Shown here in pieces: positions 7,555 to 17,059 of a stretch of 64,000 bases of DNA. The position numbers were made by a program, and so were the translations under genes. The stretch is taken from contig CP067346.1 in NCBI GenBank assembly GCA_021561035.1, positions 2,449,001 to 2,513,000 of the forward strand, read 5' to 3'. Numbering within the stretch: position 1 is the first letter of the stretch; every line of letters begins with the position of its first letter. The notes beneath the pieces are model-generated. The model worked only from the letters and a program-made list of their open reading frames with translations, ran no database searches and was not told the origin of the DNA. Source of the DNA: Clostridioides sp. ES-S-0054-01 (GTDB lineage: Bacteria > Bacillota > Clostridia > Peptostreptococcales > Peptostreptococcaceae).

Positions 7555-9783
7555 ATGAAACTTGTACTTGCTGAGAAACCATCTGTGGCAAAAACTATAG
7601 CATCATTTTTAGGTGCAAAGACCAGACAAGATGGCTACTTTGAAGGAAATGATTATATAATTACTTATGCGGTTGGACACTTAGTATCATTATATGATAT
7701 GAAGGATTATGATAAAGATAAATATTCTGGATCTTGGAAAATGAATAATTTTCCATTTGTTCCTGAAGATAAGTTTAAATTTAAAATTGATAGTTCTAAA
7801 ACCAAACAATTCAACACTGTAAAAAAGCTTTTGAATAGAAAAGATGTGGAATATGTAATAAATGCTACTGATAATGACCGAGAAGGAGAACTTATAGCAT
7901 TTTTAATATTTTTACTTGCAAAAAATAAAAAACCAGTAAAAAGAATCTTGGTAAATGAATGGACACCAGAAGATATTACAAGAGGTATAAAAAACTTAAA
8001 AGACGAAGATGAGATGAGAAATCTTCAAGCTGCTGGATATACAAGGCTCATTACTGACTGGTTGATTGGAATAAATTTCACTTCTGTTGCTACATTAAAA
8101 TATGGAAATGGAAAATTATTAAATATAGGTAGAGTAATTCTTCCAACAGTTAAATTAGTCTATGATAGAGATATGGAAATACTAAATTTCGTTCCTAAAA
8201 CTTATTATGAAATAGAAGGTCATTTTAAAGCTGAAACTGGTGAATATAAAGGTAAATATGTTAAGGGCAAAGAAAGTAAATTTGATACACTTGAAGATGC
8301 AAATAAAATTATAGCTTCAATTACGTCTGAAACTGGTAAAATACTAGATAAAAAAGTTACTATGTCAAAAGAATATGCACCAAAACTTTTTAGTTTGACA
8401 TCACTTCAAGGATATATAACTTCTAAGTATTCGAGTTTTACATCTGACAAGGTTTTAAACGTCTGTCAATCTCTTTATGAGGGGAATGGTAAGGGTGGAT
8501 ATATAACTTACCCTAGAACTGATTCTATTTTCTTGGAAGAAAGTTTGGCTTCAAAAGCTTCTCAAACTCTAGACAAACTAAAGGTTGGTCTTGAATACGA
8601 AAATAAAATTAAGTTTTCTAAAACTAAAAGGGTCTTTGATTCTTCTAAGGTAGACTCTCATAGTGCTATAACCCCAACTTATATAATTCCCAAAAGCTTA
8701 TCTAAGGATGAACAATTAGTTTATGATACTATAAAAGATAGGTTTATAGCAAACTTTATGCCTCCTGCTGAATATGAGAACACAGAAATTAAGACTGAAG
8801 TAGATAATTGTACTTTTTTAACAAAAGGTAAGGTACTTAAATCAAAAGGATATCTTGAAGTATATAATAAGGAAGAAAAAAACGATTTACTTCCACTTGT
8901 GAATAAAGATGATATTGTAGATGTATTAGAAATAAAACCACTAACTAAGCAAACTACTCCACCTAAGCCATATACTGAGGACACCCTTTTAAAAGCTATG
9001 AAAAATTGTGGCAAAAATGTGCCTGAAAAAGATACAACAGTGCTGTCTGGATATTCAATTGGAACATCAGCCACACGTGCTGATGTATTAAATAAGATAA
9101 ATCAAGTAGGATATGTAAAGAAAAAAGGAAAATCTTATTCTATAACAGACCTTGGAAAAAATTTAGTTGAAATTTTTCCTGTTAAAGACTTATTTGATGT
9201 AGATTATACTGGAAAACTTGAAAAAAGCTTGAGCGATATTCAAAAAGGAAAATACACTAGAAAAGAATATCTTACTAATATAATTAGTTTTATATATCAA
9301 AATGTAAATATTATAAAACAAGACGCTTCAAAAAATATAAACACAGAAGCATATACTTTTGATTCAAAAACTAAAAAATTTACCAAAACAAAAGAAAAAA
9401 AACAGAAAAAAGATGTGACTAATGCTGAAAAAGAAGTTGGTATATCAAAAGATTCTGACATCAAAAAAGAAGGTAGAAATAATGATGAAAATCAATCCCT
9501 TGGTAAATGTCCTATTTGTCAAGGTGATGTACTTGAATTTGATAAAGGATTTGCTTGTAAAAATCACAAAGAATGTAAATTTGTTATTTGGAAAAATGAT
9601 AAGTACTTAAGTCTTTATAAAAAGAAAGTTAACAAAACAATGGTCAAAAATATTTTAAAAAAAGGTGAAACAAGAGTAAAATCTTTAACTGCTAAAAACG
9701 GTAATAAATTTGATGCTACATTAAAATATAATAAAAACCCAGATACTGGCTATTTTAATTGGAAAATAGAGTTTGATAACTAA
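7555..9783 (+). CDS. topB: DNA topoisomerase III (type IA)
   Basis: A 742-residue type IA topoisomerase that relaxes or decatenates DNA through a covalent 5'-phosphotyrosine. The Toprim domain begins at residue 1 (KLVLAEKPSVAK) with the acidic triad in DNDREGEL (residues 106-113). The catalytic tyrosine is Y319 in YITYPRTDS. The C-terminus holds a Lys-rich linker (about 610-640) and a four-cysteine zinc finger starting at C652 (CPICQGD...CKNHKEC). Strong AAAGGAGG upstream. A plausible promoter is TTGAAG (7495) with TAATAT (7519), spacing 18. The zinc finger and basic linker are typical of Firmicute TopB. Confidence 0.95.
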   Translation: MKLVLAEKPSVAKTIASFLGAKTRQDGYFEGNDYIITYAVGHLVSLYDMKDYDKDKYSGSWKMNNFPFVPEDKFKFKIDSSKTKQFNTVKKLLNRKDVEYVINATDNDREGELIAFLIFLLAKNKKPVKRILVNEWTPEDITRGIKNLKDEDEMRNLQAAGYTRLITDWLIGINFTSVATLKYGNGKLLNIGRVILPTVKLVYDRDMEILNFVPKTYYEIEGHFKAETGEYKGKYVKGKESKFDTLEDANKIIASITSETGKILDKKVTMSKEYAPKLFSLTSLQGYITSKYSSFTSDKVLNVCQSLYEGNGKGGYITYPRTDSIFLEESLASKASQTLDKLKVGLEYENKIKFSKTKRVFDSSKVDSHSAITPTYIIPKSLSKDEQLVYDTIKDRFIANFMPPAEYENTEIKTEVDNCTFLTKGKVLKSKGYLEVYNKEEKNDLLPLVNKDDIVDVLEIKPLTKQTTPPKPYTEDTLLKAMKNCGKNVPEKDTTVLSGYSIGTSATRADVLNKINQVGYVKKKGKSYSITDLGKNLVEIFPVKDLFDVDYTGKLEKSLSDIQKGKYTRKEYLTNIISFIYQNVNIIKQDASKNINTEAYTFDSKTKKFTKTKEKKQKKDVTNAEKEVGISKDSDIKKEGRNNDENQSLGKCPICQGDVLEFDKGFACKNHKECKFVIWKNDKYLSLYKKKVNKTMVKNILKKGETRVKSLTAKNGNKFDATLKYNKNPDTGYFNWKIEFDN

Positions 9784-9792
9784 ATACTCATA

Positions 9793-9849
9793 AGAAAAGA
9801 AATGGCAGTAGTATAATATAGAATATTATGCTACTGCCATTTCTTTTCT
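9793..9849. terminator. Bidirectional terminator between topB and marR
   Basis: A perfect 19-bp inverted repeat (9793-9811 with 9831-9849, core AAATGGCAGTAG) with A-rich and T-rich flanks. It serves both converging genes, topB (+) and the MarR regulator (-). Confidence 0.9.
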
Positions 9850-9880
9850 TGCAAAGTTTTAACTTTGTAAATAGTGATAG

Positions 9881-10366
9881 CTAACCTAATTTCTTTACTA
9901 TTTCTGATAACTTTAGTGTATGTTCATCCAATAAAGTTAGCTCTTCATCAGAAAGATTCGATAATTTTTTTACTAGAGATTCTTTGAAAATGGCTTTTAC
10001 CGCATCAAATAATTCAAATGCCTTATCTGTTAATTCAACTCTAAGAATTCTTCTATCTTTTGGATCAGGAAATTTATTGACTAAACCATGTTCCACTAAT
10101 CTATCAATAATCGGTGTCATGTTTGATTTTAAAATTCCTAAATTAGAAGCTATTTGAGAGATTGATGATGAATTCGATGTCATAAGATAAAGAATTACCT
10201 TAGCATGCGATGGAGCCATTGGACATTCTTCAAAATACGCTTTCATTATATCCGAGTTATTTTGAAATTTTTTTAACAAATCACTTTCTTTAAATATATT
10301 ATTCTCAAGTACAAATAAAAAGTCTAAAAAAGAGTCCGCTATTTTAAGTATCTTGTTGTTATCCAT
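9881..10366 (-). CDS. MarR-family transcriptional regulator
   Basis: A 161-residue winged-helix regulator. The recognition helix region is SSISQIASNLGILKSNMTPIIDRLVEHGLV and the wing is DPKDRRILRVELT. MarR proteins bind palindromic operators as dimers and usually release DNA when a small molecule binds. It is divergent from the RND efflux operon, whose promoter overlaps a 16-bp palindrome. The simplest reading is a local repressor of that operon, by context. Start ATG with GAAGGG upstream. Confidence 0.88.
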   Translation of the reverse strand: MDNNKILKIADSFLDFLFVLENNIFKESDLLKKFQNNSDIMKAYFEECPMAPSHAKVILYLMTSNSSSISQIASNLGILKSNMTPIIDRLVEHGLVNKFPDPKDRRILRVELTDKAFELFDAVKAIFKESLVKKLSNLSDEELTLLDEHTLKLSEIVKKLG

Positions 10367-10465
10367 ATTCGTAACATCCCTTCAATAGATAATATAATAA
10401 AATATTCGTTATTTAATATAGTATAAATTATAAACTATTAATAAATTTAAAACAAGAAAAAGTTA

Positions 10466-10494
10466 TTGACTCATAATAATTATAAATTTATAAT
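10466..10494 (+). promoter_or_regulatory. Promoter of the RND efflux operon with overlapping palindromic operator
   Basis: TTGACT at 10466-10471, a 17-base spacer, then TATAAT at 10489-10494: near-consensus sigma-A. The perfect palindrome ATTATAAATTTATAAT (10479-10494) covers the -10 and half the spacer, which is an ideal place for repression by the divergent MarR protein. A second, imperfect palindrome (TAGTATAAATTATAAACTA, about 10420-10438) lies on the marR side. Confidence 0.8.
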
Positions 10495-10619
10495 CAAATT
10501 AGAGAATTATAAATTGCCAATAAAAGGGAAGTTTTTTAATTAGTCTAAAACTAAACTTAAATTATAAGACACTTTAAATTCTACAATAAGCTAGTGTGTA
10601 ATATATAATAGGAGGAAAT

Positions 10620-11843
10620 ATGAAAAGATATTTAATAGTTTTCTTAATGTGTAGTTCACTGTTTTTAGTTGGATGTGGAAAAACAGAAGAATCTGAACCT
10701 GAGAAACCAATAGCAGTCTCTGTTCAAAAAGCAGTAGGTGGAGAAATTGAAAACACAAATTCTTTCTCAGGAACTACAAAGGTTAAAGATGAAACAGCTG
10801 TTACTGCACAGACTGTTGGCACAGTTCAAGAAGTTTATGTAAAACTTGGGCAAAATGTAAGAAAAGGAGATGAATTATTGAGCATAAGCAGTCCAGAGCT
10901 AGAAAATAGTGTAAAACAGAGTAAGGCAGCACTAGATTTAGCAAAAGCAAGTTATTCAAGTGCCACTGGTGGCTCATTAGAAGCTCAGGTAAATCAAGCA
11001 AAAACAGCTCTTGATAATGCAAAGATTCAATATGACGAATCTCAAAGAAATTATGACAATAATAGGGTTCTTTATGATCAGGAAGTAATTAGTTTAGACC
11101 AATTTAAAAAGATAGTATTTGCTTTGAAACAATCAAGGCAACAACTAGATTCTGCTCAAAGAGCATATGATACAGTAATTTCAAAAAGTATACCTCAATC
11201 TAAATCACTTGCTAAAAAACAACTTGATCAGGCTCAAGTATCATATAATTTAGCAATGAGTAACTTAGATAAATTAACATTAACATCTCCAGTAGATGGT
11301 ACAATAACGGCTAAAAACTTTGATTCAAAAGAAATGATAACACAATCACAGCCAGCTTTTATTATTTCTAATCCTAATATATTAGAAGTTGATTTAAATG
11401 TGGCAGAATCAGATATAGGTAAATTTAAGAAGGATGGAAATGTAGATGTTATAATTGAGGGCCAAAGAGTTCTAGGAAAAATAGATTATGTACCCTCAGT
11501 AGTTGACCCTCAGACGTCTTTATATCCTGTTAAAGTACTTGTTACTAATACAAACAACAAGTTTAAAGCAGGAATGTCTGCTCAAGTAAACTTAATTGTC
11601 GAAAAAGAAAATGGTGCTGTTACAGTGCCTAAAAAGGCTATATTTGAAGAAAATGGAAAGAAATATGTATACATAACAAACAAAGATAATATAGCAAAGA
11701 AAAAATTAGTTCAAACTGGAATTGTAACAGAGGATAAAACAGAAATTAAAAGTGGTGTGAGTGATAAAGATACAGTGATTATTGGAGGGATAAGTCTTAT
11801 TTCTGATGGAACTAAGATATTTCCTGTAGAAAAGGAGAATTAG
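10620..11843 (+). CDS. RND efflux membrane fusion lipoprotein (HlyD/AcrA type)
   Basis: A 407-residue periplasmic-adaptor-type protein. The signal peptide ends in a lipobox with Cys19 (FLVGCG), so it should be lipid-anchored on the outer face of the membrane. The order is: split lipoyl/barrel-sandwich domain (about 65-95 and 220-250), an alpha-hairpin coiled coil (about 95-215, rich in Gln, Ala and Lys), then beta-barrel and membrane-proximal domains with DVIIEG and AGMSAQVNLIVE. It links the RND pump to an outer channel in diderms. First gene of the three-gene efflux operon. AGGAGG directly before the ATG. Confidence 0.9.
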   Translation: MKRYLIVFLMCSSLFLVGCGKTEESEPEKPIAVSVQKAVGGEIENTNSFSGTTKVKDETAVTAQTVGTVQEVYVKLGQNVRKGDELLSISSPELENSVKQSKAALDLAKASYSSATGGSLEAQVNQAKTALDNAKIQYDESQRNYDNNRVLYDQEVISLDQFKKIVFALKQSRQQLDSAQRAYDTVISKSIPQSKSLAKKQLDQAQVSYNLAMSNLDKLTLTSPVDGTITAKNFDSKEMITQSQPAFIISNPNILEVDLNVAESDIGKFKKDGNVDVIIEGQRVLGKIDYVPSVVDPQTSLYPVKVLVTNTNNKFKAGMSAQVNLIVEKENGAVTVPKKAIFEENGKKYVYITNKDNIAKKKLVQTGIVTEDKTEIKSGVSDKDTVIIGGISLISDGTKIFPVEKEN

Positions 11844-11846
11844 ACT

Positions 11847-14800
11847 ATGAATTTAACACATACTTCCGTTAAACGTCCTCTCACAATCATAATGGTCTTT
11901 TTAGTATTAATAGTTTTTGGTGGTATTGGATATAAGAAAATGTCAATAAACCTAATGCCTGATATAGAAATACCGGTTGTAATGGTTATGACTACTTGGA
12001 CAGGTGCTGGTCCTCAAGACGTCGATGAACAAATTAGTCAAAAAGTTGACGAAAGTTTATCAGCTGTTTCAAATGTAAAATCTACTATATCAAGTTCACA
12101 AGAAAGTGTTTCTATGGTAGTGGCTCAATTTGAATTTGGAACTAATTTAGATGAGATAATGAATGATGTTAGGTCTAAAGTTGATGCATTGCAGACTAGC
12201 CTTCCAGATGATTCAGCTAAACCAACAGTTCTAAAATTAGATATGAATGCACAAGCTATAGGTCAGCTTGTTATATCTGGAGGAAATGAAAATAGTTCAC
12301 AGGCATTAAGAAAATATGCTGAGGATGTAATTCAACCTAAAATAGAATCTATAGATGGTGTTACATCAGCAGACCTTAAAGGTGGAGAAAAAGCACAAAT
12401 TAATGTAATAGCTGACCCAGCGGTTCTTTCAAATTATGGAGTCAGTTTATCAACTATAAAGGGCATTTTATCATCTAGTAATAAAACATTCCCTTATGGT
12501 TCAATTACTCAAGGTGAGGATAAAATAGTTCTAAGAGCAATTGATAAACTAGAATCTTTAGAGGACATAAAACAGATTCAAATTCCTGTAAAGGGAGGAA
12601 ATACAGTTAGATTAGATAATCTTTGTAGTGTAGATTATGGATACGCAGACAAAGACAGTATTTATAGATACAATGGAAAAGACAGTTTAGTAATTGATAT
12701 TTCTAAACAACAGGATGCCAATACTGTAAAAGTTATGCAAAGTGCATATAAATATGTGGATGAATTGAATAAAGAAAATCCTCAATTTAAAATTAAAATT
12801 GCTAACGATACAAGTTCATACATAAGCGAATCAATAAACAGTGTAATGAGCAACTTACTTATAAGTGCTGTTATTGCATTTATTGTAATATTTGCTTTCC
12901 TAAAAAGTGTAAGAGCTTCACTAGTTGTTGCAGTTGCAATACCAATTTCTATAATAGGTGCTATAGCAATTCTCTACTTTACTGGTGAAAGTTTAAACCT
13001 TATTACTGCAAGTTCATTGGTAATTTCAGTTGGTATGGTTGTTGATAATGCTACAGTTGTAATTGAAAATATATTTAAATATAGGAAAAGTGGTAGGTTA
13101 AGTCTTGACGATTGTGCTATTGAGGGAACAAGAACTGTAACCAATGCAATACTTGCATCGACATTGACTACTATAGCAATATTCTTGCCTATTATGTTTA
13201 CAGAAGGTATAGCCAAAATAACCTTTGGAGCATTGGGTAAAACACTAATAGCTTCCCTAGCCTTCTCTTTTATAGGTGCAATTACACTTGTTCCTAGTGT
13301 ATTTGCAAAATTAAGTAGAGGAAAAAATAGCCAAAAGATGCAAGAAAAAGATAGCCCTATATTTGATAAGGTAAGTGAAGCATATAAAAAATTATTAAGT
13401 GTATGTTTGAGACATCAACGTTTAGTTGTAATATCAAGTTTACTTATTTTTGTAGCTTCCCTATTTGGAATGGGATTCATAGGTATGGACTTTATGCCTG
13501 CTGCAGACAAGGGAGAATTATCTATTTCTATAGAACTTCCAAAAGGTCTTAGCCTAGAATACAATGATTATTATGTATCTATGACCGAGAAAAAAGTTTC
13601 AGATATTCCAGAAGTTAAAACTTTAATAACAACTTTAACATCAGATTCAAACAATAATATAGCAAATATAGCAATTGAATTAGAATCTCAAAAAAATAGA
13701 AAAAGGACTACTGATGAAATAGAAAAAGAGATAATTGATAGGGTTGCTACTGTGCCAGATTGTAAAATAAACGTAAGTCAAAACAGTAGTGTTATGGGTG
13801 GAGCTGGAGGAGCAGACTTCACATTAGAAATGAAAGGTCCTGATTTAGATGTATTGAAGATATTAGGAAAAGAAGCTGAAAAAGAATTTAGTTCTATAAA
13901 AGGATTTAGAAACGTTGAAACGTCTCTTGCAGATACAACACAAGAGGCTCAATTTACAATAGACAAACACAAAGCTCAGGAATATGGTGTAAATACTACT
14001 GAAATTGCAGGATTATTACGTACAGCAATAAATGGTGATTCAGTTACTACTGCCACAATTGATGATTACAAGGTCGATGTAAATCTAAAATTTAAAGCAG
14101 ATAGTATTGATAATCTAGAAGATATTAAACAATTAAAAGTAAATTCGGCAACTGGAAAAGAAGTTCCTCTTGGGGCTTTTTCAGACATAAAAATGGCAGA
14201 TGGTTTACAATCTATATCTAGAACTGATGGAGACTTTTCTGTAAATATAACTGCTACACTTGACAATTTAGATGCTGGTACTGCTACAAAACTAGCATTA
14301 GAGAAAACGAACAAAATGGTAATTCCTAAAGATTACTCTATAGGTGTTGGTGGTGAAACAGAGATGATGAATGAATCTATGGCGAGTCTTGGATTTTCAA
14401 TGGTCATAGCTATAGCATTAGTTTATATGGTAATGGTAGCTCAGTTTGAATCATTTAGTAAACCATTTATAATTATGTTCTGTGTTCCATTTGCATTTGT
14501 TGGAGTTGTACTTTCTCTTCTAGTTAGTGGTCAAAGTTTAAGTACTGTCGGTATGCTAGGTATAATCTTACTTATAGGTATCGTTGTTAATAATGGTATA
14601 GTTCTTATTGACTACATAGAGCAACTTAGAAAAGCAAATCGTAATAATGATTTAATTGGTTTGGTTTCAATTGGTTGTGCAGCAAGATTAAGACCAGTTC
14701 TAATGACTACAGCAACAACAATTTTAGGTATGTTACCAACAGCACTATCTCTTGGTGAAGGTGGGGAGACAATGCAACCACTAGCTATAGTTATAATGGG

Positions 14801-14981
14801 TGGTCTAACTGTATCTACACTTATAACTTTGGTACTTATACCTACTATATACTTAATATTTGATAAATGGGAAAATAAGTTTTCAGGCAAAATGCCTAAA
14901 ATATTTGGTAAGATAACAGATAAAATAGGAAGTATAAAGCGCAAGATAATAAAGAAACCAAAATTGAAAGCTAAAGTTTAA
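11847..14981 (+). CDS. RND-family efflux transporter (AcrB/SwrC type)
   Basis: A 1044-residue proton-driven pump. The N-terminal helix contains SVKRPLTIIMVFLVL. There are two large extracytoplasmic loops (about 35-335 and 555-860) and twelve membrane helices in two sets of six. The transmembrane proton-relay region SVGMVVDNATVVIENI (near 395) is present, as is LIGIVVNNGIVLIDYI near 910. Length and order are normal for the hydrophobe/amphiphile exporter family, with B. subtilis SwrC (YerP) as a Gram-positive example. Four bases separate it from the fusion protein gene. The substrate cannot be inferred. Confidence 0.93.
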   Translation: MNLTHTSVKRPLTIIMVFLVLIVFGGIGYKKMSINLMPDIEIPVVMVMTTWTGAGPQDVDEQISQKVDESLSAVSNVKSTISSSQESVSMVVAQFEFGTNLDEIMNDVRSKVDALQTSLPDDSAKPTVLKLDMNAQAIGQLVISGGNENSSQALRKYAEDVIQPKIESIDGVTSADLKGGEKAQINVIADPAVLSNYGVSLSTIKGILSSSNKTFPYGSITQGEDKIVLRAIDKLESLEDIKQIQIPVKGGNTVRLDNLCSVDYGYADKDSIYRYNGKDSLVIDISKQQDANTVKVMQSAYKYVDELNKENPQFKIKIANDTSSYISESINSVMSNLLISAVIAFIVIFAFLKSVRASLVVAVAIPISIIGAIAILYFTGESLNLITASSLVISVGMVVDNATVVIENIFKYRKSGRLSLDDCAIEGTRTVTNAILASTLTTIAIFLPIMFTEGIAKITFGALGKTLIASLAFSFIGAITLVPSVFAKLSRGKNSQKMQEKDSPIFDKVSEAYKKLLSVCLRHQRLVVISSLLIFVASLFGMGFIGMDFMPAADKGELSISIELPKGLSLEYNDYYVSMTEKKVSDIPEVKTLITTLTSDSNNNIANIAIELESQKNRKRTTDEIEKEIIDRVATVPDCKINVSQNSSVMGGAGGADFTLEMKGPDLDVLKILGKEAEKEFSSIKGFRNVETSLADTTQEAQFTIDKHKAQEYGVNTTEIAGLLRTAINGDSVTTATIDDYKVDVNLKFKADSIDNLEDIKQLKVNSATGKEVPLGAFSDIKMADGLQSISRTDGDFSVNITATLDNLDAGTATKLALEKTNKMVIPKDYSIGVGGETEMMNESMASLGFSMVIAIALVYMVMVAQFESFSKPFIIMFCVPFAFVGVVLSLLVSGQSLSTVGMLGIILLIGIVVNNGIVLIDYIEQLRKANRNNDLIGLVSIGCAARLRPVLMTTATTILGMLPTALSLGEGGETMQPLAIVIMGGLTVSTLITLVLIPTIYLIFDKWENKFSGKMPKIFGKITDKIGSIKRKIIKKPKLKAKV

Positions 14982-15002
14982 ATAGAATGGAGGGTGATTG
15001 TA

Positions 15003-16325
15003 TTGAATAAAAGAGTTAGCAAAATGGTTGCAATTGGCTGTGGTGTTGGTATAATAACAGCCAATCTAATACCAATTTATGCAGATGATAATACTTCTTC
15101 TATAAATAAAGTTGATAATTCCATTGTAAGTGAATCAAATAAAAGAACATCTGAAAAGGAAATTTTGACTGCTAGAGAAGCTGTAAGTGCTGCACTTAAA
15201 AATAGTGAAAAATTAAAAATGAAATCAGAAGAAATAAAAATGTTAAAAGAAAAGTTAAAAGTACAAGATGAAATTGATAGGTATGATGAAGGTAACAACT
15301 CATTTCCATATGACCAAATGGGACTTCTTAAAAATCAAAGTGAGCAAGCTAAAGAATTTATGGAAGACCAAATAGCCAACGACATTACTAATAAATTTAA
15401 TGATTTAGTCTCAAGAGAAAATGAACTAGATAAGATAAAAAACAATATTGAGATAAAAACTAAAGAAATTAAAGATATGAAATTAAAAAAGGATTTAGGG
15501 TTAGTAACCTCTTTAGAAACTGAGTCAGCTGAACTTGAACTTCAGACATTACAAAATACTCAAAAAGCCAAACTTCAAGAACTAAAAAATAACCAAGACT
15601 ATTTTAAATTGTTAACTAATATAGATTTAAACAATTATCAATTAGATAAAGAATATAGATTTGAATCTTTTAGAGTAGGTGGCTCAGTTGATTCATATAT
15701 GGAAGGTAAGGTTAATAAATATTTAAAATATGACCAATTGATTTTAGAACGTACAGAAGAAAGTTTTTATGATGATGATGAGAATAAAGTAGATTTACCA
15801 GATAGACCTAGTCTTACAAGACCAGTTGCTCCCAAAAAACCAGAACAAGGTAGTCTAACTGATGATGAATATAATGTTCTTATGGATAAGTATAAAAAAG
15901 ATTATGAACAATATAAAAACAAAGTTGACGCATATAATCTTGAAAGAAAAACTTATGCTGCTGGTCTTACTACTTATGCAAATTATCTTCAGCAAAAATA
16001 CAATACTGAAAATGGTCTAGTAACATTAGAAGACAGTAAGAAAGCTCTTAAAAAAGGATTAATTGATAGCTATGCTCAATTACTTGCTTTAGAAGATACA
16101 ATTCAGACTACTAAAAAGCAACTTGAACTATCAGAAAAACAATTAAAAAATACTAAATTAAGATATGATTTAGGATTAATTACTCTAACTGATTATAAAA
16201 AACAAGTTGTAAGTAATGATGATGCTAAAAATAGCTATGACACACTTATTGTGAATTATAACTCATTAAAAAATGGTATAGAGAAGCCTTGGATACTTAA
16301 TACTGGAAACAATTCTAGTAAATAG
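15003..16325 (+). CDS. TolC-like outer-membrane-efflux-family protein in a monoderm
   Basis: A 440-residue exported protein with a signal peptide (about 1-26, ending IYA-DDN) and long amphipathic helices arranged as in TolC: two repeats carrying AREAVSAALKNSEKLK and the repeated helix-turn LKKDLGLVTSLETE / LRYDLGLITLTDYK. An acidic/proline-rich insertion (about 255-300) separates the halves. I start it at TTG 15003, 9 bases after GGAGG; a GTG at 14994 lies on the ribosome binding site. TolC proteins form outer-membrane channels, but this genome looks single-membraned, so the protein probably works as a wall-spanning or adaptor coiled coil. Last gene of the efflux operon. Confidence 0.78.
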   Translation: MNKRVSKMVAIGCGVGIITANLIPIYADDNTSSINKVDNSIVSESNKRTSEKEILTAREAVSAALKNSEKLKMKSEEIKMLKEKLKVQDEIDRYDEGNNSFPYDQMGLLKNQSEQAKEFMEDQIANDITNKFNDLVSRENELDKIKNNIEIKTKEIKDMKLKKDLGLVTSLETESAELELQTLQNTQKAKLQELKNNQDYFKLLTNIDLNNYQLDKEYRFESFRVGGSVDSYMEGKVNKYLKYDQLILERTEESFYDDDENKVDLPDRPSLTRPVAPKKPEQGSLTDDEYNVLMDKYKKDYEQYKNKVDAYNLERKTYAAGLTTYANYLQQKYNTENGLVTLEDSKKALKKGLIDSYAQLLALEDTIQTTKKQLELSEKQLKNTKLRYDLGLITLTDYKKQVVSNDDAKNSYDTLIVNYNSLKNGIEKPWILNTGNNSSK

Positions 16326-16460
16326 AAAGATTACTTTAACATACATTTGATTAAAAAATAGCTATGCACACTCGTAACTTTAATCATGGAAGATTCAGAA
16401 GGCAAATAATAGAAATAGATTAGCAAAGATATATTTACTTATAAAACCGTATACTTTGAT

Positions 16461-16496
16461 AGAGGCTATCTCAAAATAGAGATAAGCCTCTTTTTC
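16461..16496 (+). terminator. Terminator of the RND efflux operon
   Basis: A 12-bp stem (AGAGGCTATCTC at 16461 with GAGATAAGCCTCT to 16491, one unpaired base) and five T. It is about 135 bases after the TolC-like stop. Confidence 0.88.
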
Positions 16497-16531
16497 ATTA
16501 TTTAAATAATAAAAATATATTTGATTTCACA

Positions 16532-16580
16532 CAAAAAAGAGTGCCTCATGAACTAAAAAGTTCATTTTGAGACACCCTCA
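16532..16580 (-). terminator. Terminator of the zinc-ribbon gene
   Basis: An imperfect stem pairing GAGTGCCTCATGAACT (from 16539) with AGTTCATTTTGAGACACCCTC (to 16579), followed on the minus strand by six T. It is 22 bases past the zinc-ribbon stop. Confidence 0.8.
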
Positions 16581-16601
16581 AAAGCTTAACTCTAAATTTA
16601 A

Positions 16602-16847
16602 TTATCTTTTATCAAATGTCTCATCTATTTTGCATCTCACCATATTAACAAATTCAGAAATATTATATCCTCTAAGTTTGCATCCACATTTAGGACAATA
16701 GTCCAATTTCCTAGATACCAAAGCCCTACAGCTAGGTTCTGGACATCTTATTTTTAGACTTTCCTCTGCTACTTTAAATCCACATCGTGGGCATACACTA
16801 CCTGGACGTGATGATACTTCCTTTCCACATTTAGGACACTTTGTCAA
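16602..16847 (-). CDS. Small double zinc-ribbon protein
   Basis: An 81-residue protein made of two zinc ribbons: CPKCGKEV...CPRCGF and CPEPSC...CPKCGCKL, giving eight cysteines in CxxC-type pairs, then a short acidic/basic tail. Such proteins bind structural zinc and mediate protein or nucleic-acid contacts; no specific function is evident. The start is the TTG at 16847, six bases after GGAGGGG. An upstream TTG at 16871 would place the ribosome binding site inside the gene. Single-gene unit. Confidence 0.75.
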   Translation of the reverse strand: MTKCPKCGKEVSSRPGSVCPRCGFKVAEESLKIRCPEPSCRALVSRKLDYCPKCGCKLRGYNISEFVNMVRCKIDETFDKR

Positions 16848-17059
16848 CTTTATCCCCTCCAGTAAACTCAATTTAATTATAGTTAAAATTTCTCTCTACA
16901 GTAATATATGCAATATAATTAAATACGTTTCACTTACAACTATATAAGTTAAATTTTTATAATAAATATCCCCTATATTCAACTTACAAATACTTAATTT
17001 GATACATTAAACAATAGGGGATATTATTTTAATTTAGTTATATATTTTACAGTCTATTA

